Assembly (NCBI RefSeq): GCF_009649845.1
Contig: NZ_WJIE01000001.1
Span: forward strand, 1,411,054-1,475,053
Direction: 5' to 3'
DNA: 64,000 nt
Source: Polyangium spumosum
Lineage (GTDB): Bacteria > Myxococcota_A > Polyangia > Polyangiales > Polyangiaceae
The translations under genes were made by a program, and so were the position numbers. Below the pieces are notes generated by a model, which was given only the letters and a program-made list of their open reading frames with translations, was not told where the DNA came from and ran no database searches. Positions within the stretch are counted from its first letter, which is position 1; each line of letters opens with the position of its first letter. Below are positions 36,348-46,010 of this stretch, one piece after another.

Positions 36348-37736
36348 ATGAGCGAGCAAAAAAGCCGCGCAGGAGAGCAACCCAGACGACGATTCCCGCT
36401 CTACGTGCGCGTCCTCGCCGGCGTCCTCGTGGGTGTCCTTCTCGGGCTCGTCTTCGGGGAACGGAAATACCTCCTCGGCCTGGGCAACGCCGAGCTCGGC
36501 CGGCTGGGGCTGCTCGTGGTGAAGCTCCTCAAGGCCCTGGCCGTCCCGCTCGTCTTTTTCGCGATCCTCGACGCGTTCGTCAAGACGGACATCTCTCTGC
36601 GAAAAGGGACGCGCCTGCTCTTCATTTGCGCGGTCAATGCGACGGTGGCGCTCGGCATTGGCCTCTCGATCATGAATGGCTTCTCGCCGGGCCGGCACCT
36701 CTCGGGCGCGCTCGCGGCGGTCATGCGGCCGAACGGCGCGACCTCGGATCCGGCGCAGGAGATCCTCGCCGCCTCGAAGAAGGGCAGCCTCGGCCTCATC
36801 GACAACGTCTCGAGTTACGTGCCGAGGAGCCTCGTCGATCCGTTCTCCGAGAACAGCGTCATCACGATCGTCCTGCTCGGCGTGCTCACGGGCGTCGCGC
36901 TCCGGCGCGCGCGTGCGCGGGCGTCCGAGGAGGCGGGCCCGGGGCTCTCCGTGGTCGAGCGGGCGATCGGGGGCGTGTATGCGATCCTCGTCGAGACGCT
37001 CGATATCGTGGTCTCCGTGGTGCCGATCGCGGTGCTCGGGGTCGTCGCGGACGTCGTGGGCAAGGCCGGGCTCTCGGTCTTTCGATCGCTCTGGGTCTTC
37101 CTGGTCACGGTGCTCGCGGCGATGGCGCTGCATGCGCTCGTGTATTACCCGCTCGTCGCCTGGTTCATCGGCAAGAAGCCGCCGCGCGTCTACCTCGGGA
37201 TCGGCGCGGACCCGATCTTGACGGGGCTCTCGACGAACTCCAGCCTGGCGACCGTGCCCGTCACGCTGAAGGCGCTCGATCGAATGGGCGTCTCGCCCGG
37301 ATCGGCGCGCCTCGCGGCGTGTATCGGGACGAACCTCAACAATGACGGCATTCTCCTTTACGAGGCGATGACGGCCGTCTTCTTGACGCAGGCCATCGGC
37401 GCGCCGCTCGACCTCGGCGGGGAGCTCACGATCGCGCTCGCCTCGGTGATGGCGGCGGCGGGCGTCGCGGGGATCCCGGAGGCGGGGCTCGTCGTGTTGC
37501 CGCTCGTGCTCGGGGCCGCGGGCCTGCCGGACGCCTTGATCGCCGCGGCCATACCGCTCGTGATGACCGTCGACTGGATCATCGCGCGGTGCCGCACGGT
37601 CTTGAACGTGATGAACGACATGCTGGTCGCGGTGCTGCTCGACGTCGGCGACCGCGGGGAGAAAAACGGCTCGGGCGCCGGGGAAGGCGTCACTTCGGGC
37701 TCGGGATGTCCACCTGGCAGTTCTTCGCGGGCGTGA
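36348..37736 (+). CDS. Sodium/proton:dicarboxylate or amino-acid symporter (DAACS family)
   Basis: 462 residues with eight or more hydrophobic helices. The pattern LLGLVFGERKYLLGLGNAELGRLGLLVVKLLKALAVPLVF matches the start of glutamate/dicarboxylate symporters (GltP/DctA type). The serine-rich hairpin appears as LTGLSTNSSLATVPVT. The conserved asparagine-rich GTNLNNDGILLYEA region and the last helix are present. It would import acidic amino acids or C4-dicarboxylates; which is uncertain. Its last 47 bases overlap the convergent lipoprotein gene. Confidence 0.88.
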   Translation: MSEQKSRAGEQPRRRFPLYVRVLAGVLVGVLLGLVFGERKYLLGLGNAELGRLGLLVVKLLKALAVPLVFFAILDAFVKTDISLRKGTRLLFICAVNATVALGIGLSIMNGFSPGRHLSGALAAVMRPNGATSDPAQEILAASKKGSLGLIDNVSSYVPRSLVDPFSENSVITIVLLGVLTGVALRRARARASEEAGPGLSVVERAIGGVYAILVETLDIVVSVVPIAVLGVVADVVGKAGLSVFRSLWVFLVTVLAAMALHALVYYPLVAWFIGKKPPRVYLGIGADPILTGLSTNSSLATVPVTLKALDRMGVSPGSARLAACIGTNLNNDGILLYEAMTAVFLTQAIGAPLDLGGELTIALASVMAAAGVAGIPEAGLVVLPLVLGAAGLPDALIAAAIPLVMTVDWIIARCRTVLNVMNDMLVAVLLDVGDRGEKNGSGAGEGVTSGSGCPPGSSSRA

Positions 37737-38670
37737 GCCACTTGATCGCGTTCAGCCAGAACAGCTCGAGCTGGTATTCCGGGTGCCCCGTCCATTCGCT
37801 GTCGTACGTGATCCACTCGTCGCCCCACACGAGCACGTGACCGCTGCCCACCTCCTGCGCCTTCAGCAGGACGTGCCCTTGCTCCGTGGCGAGCGTCTGC
37901 CCCGTCCCCTCGACCGGATACCCATTGTCGACGCCGATGCTCGTCACGCCGCTCGTCACGGGGTGCGCCGTCCAGCCCGTGACGGGGATCGTCGAGCTCC
38001 CGCCCTTCGGCAGGATCTGCTGCGCGCCGTAGCTCATGGTGAAGGCTCCGAGCAAGGTATTCACGTTCGTCCGCTCGGTGGGGTCGCCGTATCCGATGAG
38101 CGTCATGAAGCCGCCCCCTGCCTGGACCCATTCGCTCAACGCCGCGACCTCGGCGGCCGAATACGTCCGGTTCATCTCGCTCAGGTTCTGCGCCACGATG
38201 ACCTGATACTTGTCGAGCAGCTCCTTCGTGAGCTCCTGGTCGTTCAGCGAGACGGCGCCATTGTCGCTGCGGGCGTCGAGCCACGTGGCGAACACGTCAC
38301 CGCTGCCCCATTGGCCCGGGAGCCCGAGCGTCGCGATGCGTAGACAATCGCAGATGCCGTCCTTGCCCACGTCGACGTTGTCGATCGTCCCGTCGTTGTC
38401 GTTGTCGATGCCGTCGCAGACCTCCGGCCCGCCGCCCCCTCCGCCGCCTTGCCCCGCGCCGCCGCTCCCGACGAAGCTGCCCCCCACGTTCGCGCCGCCT
38501 TGCCCCGCGCCGCCTTGCCCCGCGCCGCCTTGCCCCGCGCCACCTTGTCCCGAGCTGGCCACGCTCGCGCCCGCGCCCGATCCGCCGGTCGCGGACCCTC
38601 CGTCCTGTCCGCAGCCGGGAGCGAGCACGAAAATGACGGTGGCGAGCTGAAGCACATAAGATCGTCGCAT
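37690..38670 (-). CDS. Gly/Gln-repeat lipoprotein with a glutamine-amidotransferase-like domain
   Basis: 326 residues from the ATG at 38670. The signal RRSYVLQLATVIFVLAPGC is a lipobox. A low-complexity linker of GQGGA repeats (about residues 40-65) leads to a D-x-D-x-D-G motif (CDGIDNDNDGTIDNVDVG) seen in many myxobacterial surface proteins. The rest (KYQVIVAQNLSEMNRTYSAAEV; FMTLIGYGDP; VLVWGDEWITYDSEW) resembles a class I glutamine-amidotransferase-like/ThuA fold without an obvious catalytic cysteine. A surface carbohydrate or protein binding role is only a guess. It overlaps the symporter gene by 47 bases at the 3' end. Confidence 0.7.
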   Translation of the reverse strand: MRRSYVLQLATVIFVLAPGCGQDGGSATGGSGAGASVASSGQGGAGQGGAGQGGAGQGGANVGGSFVGSGGAGQGGGGGGGPEVCDGIDNDNDGTIDNVDVGKDGICDCLRIATLGLPGQWGSGDVFATWLDARSDNGAVSLNDQELTKELLDKYQVIVAQNLSEMNRTYSAAEVAALSEWVQAGGGFMTLIGYGDPTERTNVNTLLGAFTMSYGAQQILPKGGSSTIPVTGWTAHPVTSGVTSIGVDNGYPVEGTGQTLATEQGHVLLKAQEVGSGHVLVWGDEWITYDSEWTGHPEYQLELFWLNAIKWLTPAKNCQVDIPSPK

Positions 38671-38797
38671 TCCGACAGTATAATCGGTCGTACGTGTGGC
38701 CCGCAATCCCGATCCGCTTCGAGGGAGGAAGGGGAGCACGCTTCCGCTCTCGCTTCCACCCCCGCCTCGTCTCGATCTAGGATGCGCGCCCCTCCCG

Positions 38798-41700
38798 ATG
38801 ACCCAGCCTCGATCCTCCTCACCGAGCTCCTCGGCCCATCCGCTGAAGGTCGCGCTCCTGCTCTTCGGCTCGGGCCTCTCCGCGCTCGTGTACCAGACGG
38901 CCTGGCAACGTGAGCTCCGCCTCGTGTTCGGGTCGTCGACGGCGGCGAGCGCGGCCGTGCTCGCCATTTTCATCGGCGGCGCGGGCGCCGGCAGCCTGCT
39001 CTTCGGCAAGCGCAGCGACGCCTCGCCGCGGCCGCTCCGCCTCTATGCGCGCCTCGAGCTCGCCATTGCATCGCTCGCCGCCTTGAGCCCGTTCGCGATC
39101 GACCTCGCCCGTGTCGTGTACCGGGCCGCGGGCGGCACGTTTCTGCTCGGAATGACCCTCGGCACCACGCTGCGCCTCGCGCTCGCCGCCCTCGTCATTG
39201 GCGCGCCGACCGTCCTCATGGGCGGCACGTTGCCTGCGGCGGCGCGCTCGGCCGAGAGCCCGACCGACACCCAGCGGCGGGCCGTCGGCTGGCTTTATGC
39301 GGCGAACACGCTCGGCGCGGTCGCGGGCGCCAGCCTCTGCACGCTCCTCCTCCTCGAGCGGCTCGGCACCCGCGGCGCGCTCTGGGTCGCGGCGCTTCTC
39401 AATGCGATCGTCGCGGGTATCGCGCTCCTCGTCGACAAACGGCTCGCCCCCATGACCGAGGAGCCGCCCGCGAAGGAAAACGAGGGCGAGGCGGCCGCGG
39501 AGGCGAGCCTCCCCCCGCGCTTCGTCCTGGCCTTCGCGGCGCTCTCGGGGTTTTTGTTCTTCTGGCTCGAGCTCGTCTGGTATCGCCTCCTCGGCCCGCT
39601 GCTCGGCGGCACGGTGTATACGTTCGGGGTCATCCTCGCCGTCGTCCTCCTCGGGATCGGGCTCGGCGGGCTGCTTTATCCGGTCCTCTTCCGCAAGCGC
39701 GCCCCGTCGGCGCGTGGCCTCGCGCTCACGGCGGCGCTCGAGGCGCTCTTCGTGGCCGTTCCCTTTGCGCTCGGGGATCGGCTCGCCGTGCTCGCGCTCG
39801 CGCTCCGGCCCGAGGCCGGCGCCGGGCTCTTCCATTACGTGCCGGGCTGGATCGCGCTTTCGGCCCTCATGGCCTTCCCCGCCTCGGTCGTGGCTGGCGC
39901 GCAATATCCGCTGCTCGTCGCGCTCCTCGGCAGGGGCCGGGCCCGCGTCGGCTCGCACCTCGGCACCGTCGGCGCGCACAACACGCTCGGCGCCATGGTC
40001 GGCTCCCTCGCCGGCGGTTTTTTCCTCGTCCCCACGCTCGGCGCGCTCGGCTCCCTTCGCGCCGTCGTGTTCGGCCTGCTCGCCATGGCTCTGGGCGCGG
40101 CCTTCTTCGCGTTCCGCGTGCCTGCGTTGCGCCGCATGATCGCCGCCCCTGCCTCGGCCGCCCTCGCCTTCGTGGCGATCCTCTCGCCGGGCCCCTCGGC
40201 CGTCCTCCGCCACACGCCCATCGGCGCGGGCCGCGTCGATCGGGTCTTGCTCGACACACCGGCCTTCACGCGCTCCTGGATCGAGGACGTCAAGCGCGCG
40301 ATCCTCTGGCAAACCGAGGGCCTCGAGAGCAGCGTCGCCATCGACGGCACCGACGGCATCGCGATGGTCGTCAATGGCAAGATCGACGGCAATGCGCGCG
40401 GCGACGCATCCACGCAGGTGATGGGAGGCCTGCTCGGCGCCTTGCTCCACCCCGATCCGAGACACGCCATGGTGATCGGCTTCGGCACGGGCAGCTCCGC
40501 CGGCTGGCTCGGGAAGGTGCCTGCGATCGAGCGCGTGGACGTCGCCGAGCTCGAGCCCGCGATGCTGGAGATCGGCCGCCGCTGCGCGCCGGTCAACGAG
40601 GACGTCCTCTCCAATCCCAGGGTCCGCGTCCTCCTCGGCGACGCGCGCGAGATCCTGCCCACGGTCCCGGCTCGTTACGACGTCGTCTTCTCCGAGCCCT
40701 CGAACCCGTATCGAGCCGGCGTCGCGAGCCTCTTCACGCAGGAGTATTACCAGGCCGTGCGCGGCCGGTTGAAGGAGGGCGGCCTCTTCCTGCAATGGGT
40801 CCAGATCTACGAGATCGACGTCGAGACGCTCCGCACCATTTACGCGACGCTCGCCTCGGTCTTTCCGGCGGTCGAGACCTGGTACCTCGGCTGGAGTGAT
40901 CTCGTCCTCGTCGCCTCGGAGGCGCCGCTCGTGCACGATCCGGACCTCCTCCGGACGAAGCTCGCCGCGGAGCCCTACCGGCGGGCGCTCTTGAATGCCT
41001 GGCGCACCGAGGGGCTCGAGGGCCTCTTCGCCCATTACGTCGCCGGGCCTCCGTTCGCGCGGGCGATCGCCGACGTGCCCGGCGCGGTCTACAACACGGA
41101 CGACCGGAACCGCGTCGAGTTCGGCTTCGCGCGCGCCGTCGGCAATTTCGCCTCCGTGTCCACCTTCTTCGAGCCCGTCCGGCACCGCAAGGAGGATCGC
41201 CCGACCTTGAAATCGGGCACGCTCGATTTCGTGCGCGTGGCGGAGGACCGCGCGGCGCAGGTCACGGGGGACGGCTCGGATCCGGCCATGCCCGAGCACC
41301 TCACGCCCGAGGCGGAGGTGCGGGTGCAGGCGCTCGTCAATTACGCGGCGGGCAACCTCGAAGGGGCGCTCGCGAAATGGCAATTCCAGGAGCAGGCCCC
41401 GATCGGGCCGGTGGAGACCACGCTCGTGGCCGAGGGGCTCGCGTGGAAGGGCGACGACGCCGTGCTCCCGCTGCTCGAAAGACACGCGCGTGATTTCCCG
41501 ATCGAGGCCGACGCCATCCGCGCCCGCTACGAATACACGAAGGGCCGGCGCGCCGAGGCCGTGTCGCTGCTCGAGCGCGCGTTCCTCGCGTACCGCAAGG
41601 ACCCTTGGCCCTCGACGGTGATCATGAGCCGGGCCCTCGAGCTCGCGCGTGAGCTCGGCCAGAGCGCGCCTTCCGACGCGCGGCGCCTCTTTCAGGCGCT

Positions 41701-41962
41701 CGACATGCCCTTCTCGGTGCTCGTGCTCGAATCGACGCGGCGGGGCGTGCGTATCGACCTCTCCGAGGTCCTCCCCGAGGAGAACGCGTGCGTGGCCGCG
41801 TTCGCCGCGCTCGAACCGCACCCGCCGTGGGACGAGCGCGTGCTCGGGCTGCGGCGTGATTGTTATGCGAAATTCCAGCACCCGCTCGCGGCGGAGGCCT
41901 CCCGCGCGACGGAGAAGCGGGCGGCTTGTGTGGGGTGGCGGGCCTGGCTCTCGTGCCTGTGA
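38798..41962 (+). CDS. Fused membrane/spermidine-synthase-like protein
   Basis: 1054 residues from the ATG at 38798; the open frame to 38696 lacks a ribosome site. Residues 1-490 hold about 12-14 hydrophobic helices (for example LLLFGSGLSALVYQTAW; LFFWLELVWYRLLGP), the membrane half seen in fused MFS/spermidine-synthase proteins. Residues about 540-720 form an aminopropyltransferase-like Rossmann domain: VIGFGTGSSAGWLGK, VDVAELEPAMLE, LLGDAREILPT, and YDVVFSEPSNPYRAG in place of the usual YDxIxxDxxxP. The last 230 residues are helical repeats. Polyamine transfer is not established for such fusions; methyl- or aminopropyl-transfer on an unknown substrate is possible. Confidence 0.88.
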   Translation: MTQPRSSSPSSSAHPLKVALLLFGSGLSALVYQTAWQRELRLVFGSSTAASAAVLAIFIGGAGAGSLLFGKRSDASPRPLRLYARLELAIASLAALSPFAIDLARVVYRAAGGTFLLGMTLGTTLRLALAALVIGAPTVLMGGTLPAAARSAESPTDTQRRAVGWLYAANTLGAVAGASLCTLLLLERLGTRGALWVAALLNAIVAGIALLVDKRLAPMTEEPPAKENEGEAAAEASLPPRFVLAFAALSGFLFFWLELVWYRLLGPLLGGTVYTFGVILAVVLLGIGLGGLLYPVLFRKRAPSARGLALTAALEALFVAVPFALGDRLAVLALALRPEAGAGLFHYVPGWIALSALMAFPASVVAGAQYPLLVALLGRGRARVGSHLGTVGAHNTLGAMVGSLAGGFFLVPTLGALGSLRAVVFGLLAMALGAAFFAFRVPALRRMIAAPASAALAFVAILSPGPSAVLRHTPIGAGRVDRVLLDTPAFTRSWIEDVKRAILWQTEGLESSVAIDGTDGIAMVVNGKIDGNARGDASTQVMGGLLGALLHPDPRHAMVIGFGTGSSAGWLGKVPAIERVDVAELEPAMLEIGRRCAPVNEDVLSNPRVRVLLGDAREILPTVPARYDVVFSEPSNPYRAGVASLFTQEYYQAVRGRLKEGGLFLQWVQIYEIDVETLRTIYATLASVFPAVETWYLGWSDLVLVASEAPLVHDPDLLRTKLAAEPYRRALLNAWRTEGLEGLFAHYVAGPPFARAIADVPGAVYNTDDRNRVEFGFARAVGNFASVSTFFEPVRHRKEDRPTLKSGTLDFVRVAEDRAAQVTGDGSDPAMPEHLTPEAEVRVQALVNYAAGNLEGALAKWQFQEQAPIGPVETTLVAEGLAWKGDDAVLPLLERHARDFPIEADAIRARYEYTKGRRAEAVSLLERAFLAYRKDPWPSTVIMSRALELARELGQSAPSDARRLFQALDMPFSVLVLESTRRGVRIDLSEVLPEENACVAAFAALEPHPPWDERVLGLRRDCYAKFQHPLAAEASRATEKRAACVGWRAWLSCL

Positions 41963-43615
41963 TCATCCCTCGCGTATCACGTCGTGGATGAGCAGCACGA
42001 GCACGAGGACACTCGCCACGACGTAGGCCGCGCTCGCGGCGCTCGGCAGGAAGAGGCCGACGAGCGCGCCCACCATGGCGATCGCCGCGGCCAGGGCCAT
42101 CCGTCGCTCGGAAACCATGGCTATCGTCCCCACGATCGCCGCGAGCAGGACGAGATCGTTCACGAGGACGTGGTCGAGCCGCGTCCCGAATCGGAGCGCG
42201 ATGAGGCGGTGCACGAAGATCGCCGCCTCTGCCCCGATCAAGATCCGGGCGGTCCGCCGCCCGAGCCGATTCTGAGACAACCTGCGCCACCGCAGCGTGA
42301 TGATGAGCAGCACCATGGCCAGGCTCGCGGCGCTCGCCAGCGCTGCGAGCGCGACCGTCCCCCCGGAATGGATGGCCGTGCGAGAAATGAACGCGCCGAC
42401 GACCACCGCCACGCCGAGCAGGCCCACGCGCAGGATCACGAGCTCGCGCCGCATCACGCGGCGATCGACCTCCGGGTCCCGGGGCAAATGTGCCTCGATC
42501 GCCTCGAGCAGCGCGTGCATCGAGGGGAACCTCGAAGCGGGTTCTTTCCCGAGGCCGCGCAGGACGATCGGCCCGAGCCACGCAGGCACCTTGCTGCGCT
42601 GGGCCGGGATCTCCGGCGCGCCCTCCTGCACGCGACGCGCGAGCGCCACGAAATCACCGTCGAGCGAGAACGGCGGAGCCCCGTAGGCTGCCCGATATAG
42701 CGCCGCGCAATAACTCCATTGATCACTCGCCTGCGTCGCGCGCTCGCCGCGGAGCTGCTCCGGCGCCATGAACGCCGGCGTCCCCGCCATCGCGCCCCTC
42801 GGCAAGAGGGATACCTCGAGCGCGCCCGAGCGCCCTTGGGCCTCGACCTCCTGCCGCGCCTCGCCATTCCTCTCGCCGCCTGGCCGGGCGAGCGACGCGA
42901 CCCCGAAATCGACGATCCGCGGCCGCCCGTCCTTCCCGACGATCACGTTGTCGGGCTTGAAATCGCGGTGCACGAGGCCCGCGTCGTGCACCGCGGCGAG
43001 GCCTCGCCCGGCCTCGAGGAAGAGGCCGAGCACCTCGGAGAAGGGGCGTTCGCGCTCGGCGAGGAAGGCGCGCAGCGTCGAGCCCTCGACGAACTCCATG
43101 GTGAGATACACGCGGCCCTCGTGTTCGCCGGCCTCGTGAATGGCGACCACGTTCGGGTGCGCGAGGCGGCCGAGGGCCTTTCCTTCGCGCAGGATCCAGC
43201 CCGCGCCCGTCACGCTCGGGCGCAGGAGCTTGATGGCCACGCGACGATCGAGCATGTCGTCGTAGCCCATGTAAATGACGCCCATCGCCCCCTCGCCGAG
43301 CTTGCGCACCACGGCGAATCGCCCGATCCGCGCCGTGACCATCGGCTCGTCGTGCGCGGGCGCGGCGCTCGGGGCGACCTTCTCCGCCTGGGCCCGCTGC
43401 TCTTGCATCACCGCCGACAGCAGCGCCGGCCTCGGCGCGAGGAAATCGGCATCGGCCCTCCGATCATGCGCGACGAGCCGCTCCACGGCGTCACGCAGCG
43501 CGAGATCCCCTGCACATTCGTCGTCCAGGTACCGCCGCGTCTCCTCGGGCCCGAGATCGACGACCGCGTCGAAGAGCTCCCCGACCCGCCGCGCATCGGG
43601 CCGCAGCATCGTCAC
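41963..43615 (-). CDS. Hanks-type Ser/Thr protein kinase with C-terminal membrane domain
   Basis: 550 residues from the GTG at 43615, which overlaps the sigma-factor stop as GTGA and has GGGGAG seven bases upstream (an ATG at 43609 is the alternative). The kinase domain at about residues 90-360 is complete: GEGAMGVIYMG, VAIKLL, LVHRDFKPDN, IVDFGVAS, APE-like FMAPEQLRGE. Six hydrophobic segments follow (405-545), ending VLVLVLLIHDVIREG. It is the last gene of the operon that runs from 46.85 kb. Its stop abuts the convergent gene's stop in TGATCA. Together with the sigma factor it forms a familiar kinase/ECF pairing. Confidence 0.93.
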   Translation of the reverse strand: MTMLRPDARRVGELFDAVVDLGPEETRRYLDDECAGDLALRDAVERLVAHDRRADADFLAPRPALLSAVMQEQRAQAEKVAPSAAPAHDEPMVTARIGRFAVVRKLGEGAMGVIYMGYDDMLDRRVAIKLLRPSVTGAGWILREGKALGRLAHPNVVAIHEAGEHEGRVYLTMEFVEGSTLRAFLAERERPFSEVLGLFLEAGRGLAAVHDAGLVHRDFKPDNVIVGKDGRPRIVDFGVASLARPGGERNGEARQEVEAQGRSGALEVSLLPRGAMAGTPAFMAPEQLRGERATQASDQWSYCAALYRAAYGAPPFSLDGDFVALARRVQEGAPEIPAQRSKVPAWLGPIVLRGLGKEPASRFPSMHALLEAIEAHLPRDPEVDRRVMRRELVILRVGLLGVAVVVGAFISRTAIHSGGTVALAALASAASLAMVLLIITLRWRRLSQNRLGRRTARILIGAEAAIFVHRLIALRFGTRLDHVLVNDLVLLAAIVGTIAMVSERRMALAAAIAMVGALVGLFLPSAASAAYVVASVLVLVLLIHDVIREG

Positions 43616-44184
43616 GTGGGCGCTCCCCGGGAGAGCACCTCGTGCAGATAGGCCCGGGCGAAGCGCCATTCTCGTTCGATCGTGCGGGTCGTCACGCCGA
43701 GCGCCTCCGCGATCTCCTGGTCCTGCAATCCGCCGAAATACCGCATCACGACGACCTGCGCTTTGCGTGGATGCTCGGCCTCCAGGTGCGCGAGCGCCGC
43801 GTTGATCGAGAGCACGTCGTCGAGCCCCAGCGCCTCCGCGTCGACGGCGATCTCCACGTCGAGCGGCTCTGCTCGTTTTCCGCCGCCGCGCTTCGCAGCG
43901 GTCTTCCTGCGCACGTAATCCACCGTGATCTCGCGCATCGCCTGCGCCGCGGCGGCGAAAAAATGCCCCCGCCCGTTCCAGCCGGGCGCCGGGGATCCGA
44001 CGAGCTTCAGGTATACCTCGTGCACGAGCGCCGTCGGCTGCAGGGTATCGCCGGGGCGCAGGCGCGCCATCTGCGCCGCCGCGATGCGCCGCAGCTCGTC
44101 ATACACGAGCGGCAAGAGCTCCTGGGTCGCCTGGGCGCGCCCCGCGGCGACCTCGGCGATGATACGCGTGACCTCGTGGTGCAT
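43612..44184 (-). CDS. ECF-type RNA polymerase sigma factor
   Basis: 190 residues. Region 2 (ATQELLPLVYDELRRIAAAQMARLR; GDTLQPTALVHEVYLKL) and region 4 (LQDQEIAEALGVTTRTIEREWRFARAYL) are both clear. The GHFFAAAAQAMREITVDYVRRK stretch marks the subgroup common in Planctomycetes, Acidobacteria and myxobacteria, often beside a Ser/Thr kinase. No anti-sigma factor gene is next to it, so the overlapping kinase is the likely regulator. Its own promoter targets cannot be read. Confidence 0.93.
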   Translation of the reverse strand: MHHEVTRIIAEVAAGRAQATQELLPLVYDELRRIAAAQMARLRPGDTLQPTALVHEVYLKLVGSPAPGWNGRGHFFAAAAQAMREITVDYVRRKTAAKRGGGKRAEPLDVEIAVDAEALGLDDVLSINAALAHLEAEHPRKAQVVVMRYFGGLQDQEIAEALGVTTRTIEREWRFARAYLHEVLSRGAPT

Positions 44185-44229
44185 GGCAGAATGCCATTAC
44201 CACGGAAAGCCCGCGCGCGCCTCACCCCC

Positions 44230-45963
44230 TCACGGCGACGACATGTGCGCGATCACCGTGTGGATCACATCGATCACCTGCGGATCCTTCTCCTTCCCGA
44301 GCGCCACCTCCAGCCAGGGTAACCACGACGCCGCGTCGCGGAAAAATGCCGCCCGGTAGGCCGCCTGCCGCACCACGGCCTCCGTCGAGCTCGTCGCGAG
44401 CGCGTGGAGCAACGTATCGGCCTCGGGTATTGGGACGAACCGCAACGCGTACGCCGCCGTCGGGGCGAGCCGCGGGGAGGCGAGCGCCCCGCGGATGACC
44501 TCGAACGCCCGTGGATCCCCGCTGTTTCCGAGCGCGGCGAGCAACATGTCCCGCGTCGCGTCGTCGGTCGCGCTCGTATAACGAGCGAGCAAGTCGGCCA
44601 CGGGATCGAGCCCTTCGCCCACGTCCCCGTTCGCGGCGAGTGTACGCGCCTCGGACCCGAGCGCCATCGTGCTCAGGTTCTGCAGCGCCGGATCCTCGCT
44701 CTCGGCGCCCTTCGACAGCGCCGCGACCGTATCGGCGTCCGCGACCGGCAAAAGCGCGAGGCTCACCGCCGATTGCCTCTGCGCCTCGATCGTCGCCTCC
44801 GCGCTCGTGAGCGTCTCCGCGAGCGCGTGCGCCGCCTCCTCCGTGCCCGCCGCCGCGAGAGCGCCGGCGAGGAAATTCGCCTCGGCGTCCGTCACGTCGC
44901 TCGCCGCGAGCTGCTTTCCCGCTTCGATCGCCTCCTCGGGGCTCACGCGGAACAATGCGCCGGCGGTATGGATCAGCTTCGCGCGCCGCTCTCCGACCTT
45001 GTCCCTCGGCAGCCCGTCCGTCTCCGCGAATGCGGCGCGGAGCTCGGCGAGGTCGTGGCCCGCGGCGCGCCGCTCGTCCATGTCCCGCCGGCTCGTGCTG
45101 CGATCACGCTTCGGCGCGGCCATCCGCGGCTCCTCGTGGTCGAAGGCCAGCAGTCGCGCCGCGGCGATCTCGGCGCTCGTCGCTTCCCCGCGATCGACGA
45201 GCCGCAGCGAGACCTCGAGCGTGCCCTCGACCTCTCCGAGCGCCGTCTTTCGGGTCGCGCGTGACGCCTCGCGGGCGCTCGCCGATTCGATGCGCCCCTC
45301 TTCATCCACGGTGATACGCAGCGCGCCCTCGGCCGTGAGCGGCGTCAGCCCCTCGTGCATGCGCACGTACCCCTGCTTGTGCCGCTTGATCACGCGCTCG
45401 CCCTCGCGCTCGTAATCGGCGCGGTACACGCCCGACCCGTCGAGCTCATCCGCGGACCAGGCCGCGCCCTTCCCGCGCGTGTATTGCGTCGCCGCCACGA
45501 GGCTCGTCAAGAGCAGGCGCGAGGGTGAATCCGTCCGCGGATCGAACCGCACGCCCACGAGGCGCCCCTCCTCGTCGTGCGCGAGCAGGATCGGGCGGCG
45601 AAGATCGGCCATCGTGGGCGTCTCTCCGCCGGACGCGTCGAGCGAAACATCCACGAGCCGCGCCTCCCATAGGTTCGTTCCGGGGATGGGCAAAAACGAA
45701 ATGCGGCCTTCGAGGTAGGTCTTCACGAACGTCTCGCCGCCGACCTTCACGTGTCGCGCGAGCGTCACCGCATAAACGCGTCGCTCCGGGGCCTCGGCCC
45801 GCGGGTGGATCGGCGCGATCGACGTATCCGCCGGCAGCTCCCCCGCGGCGGCTGCGGCGGGTGCAAGGGCGGCGGGGGCGCACGCGCGCTGGAGGCAGAC
45901 TCCTCCCAGAATGGCGGTGGCGAGCAGGGGAAGGGCGGCGAGCTTGGGAAAACGGCGCTTCAT
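44230..45963 (-). CDS. Secreted protein with N-terminal beta domain and HEAT-like helical region
   Basis: 577 residues with a signal peptide (KRRFPKLAALPLLATAILGG) and GGAGGAG ribosome site. Residues about 60-290 alternate beta strands (VYAVTLARHVKVGGETFVKTYLEG; GALRITVDEEGRIESA). Residues 330-575 are helical HEAT-like repeats (AQRQSAVSLALLPVAD; SGDPRAFEVIRGALAS). A beta-barrel followed by an alpha-superhelix is the layout of the lipoprotein N-terminal (vitellogenin-like) lipid-transfer module. That match is a fold-level impression, not a sequence hit. It sits 45 bases upstream of the ECF sigma gene and 47 bases downstream of another secreted protein, so it belongs to that operon. A generic HEAT protein is the alternative. 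Confidence 0.65.
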   Translation of the reverse strand: MKRRFPKLAALPLLATAILGGVCLQRACAPAALAPAAAAAGELPADTSIAPIHPRAEAPERRVYAVTLARHVKVGGETFVKTYLEGRISFLPIPGTNLWEARLVDVSLDASGGETPTMADLRRPILLAHDEEGRLVGVRFDPRTDSPSRLLLTSLVAATQYTRGKGAAWSADELDGSGVYRADYEREGERVIKRHKQGYVRMHEGLTPLTAEGALRITVDEEGRIESASAREASRATRKTALGEVEGTLEVSLRLVDRGEATSAEIAAARLLAFDHEEPRMAAPKRDRSTSRRDMDERRAAGHDLAELRAAFAETDGLPRDKVGERRAKLIHTAGALFRVSPEEAIEAGKQLAASDVTDAEANFLAGALAAAGTEEAAHALAETLTSAEATIEAQRQSAVSLALLPVADADTVAALSKGAESEDPALQNLSTMALGSEARTLAANGDVGEGLDPVADLLARYTSATDDATRDMLLAALGNSGDPRAFEVIRGALASPRLAPTAAYALRFVPIPEADTLLHALATSSTEAVVRQAAYRAAFFRDAASWLPWLEVALGKEKDPQVIDVIHTVIAHMSSP

Positions 45964-46010
45964 GGGCTCCTCCAGCGTGCGTGTCGGGTGGGGACGTCAA
46001 TGCGGGAGGA

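Noticed and set aside
38819-41881. 1020-codon open frame on the minus strand
   Set aside because: Antisense to the fused spermidine-synthase-like gene; low-complexity charged translation.
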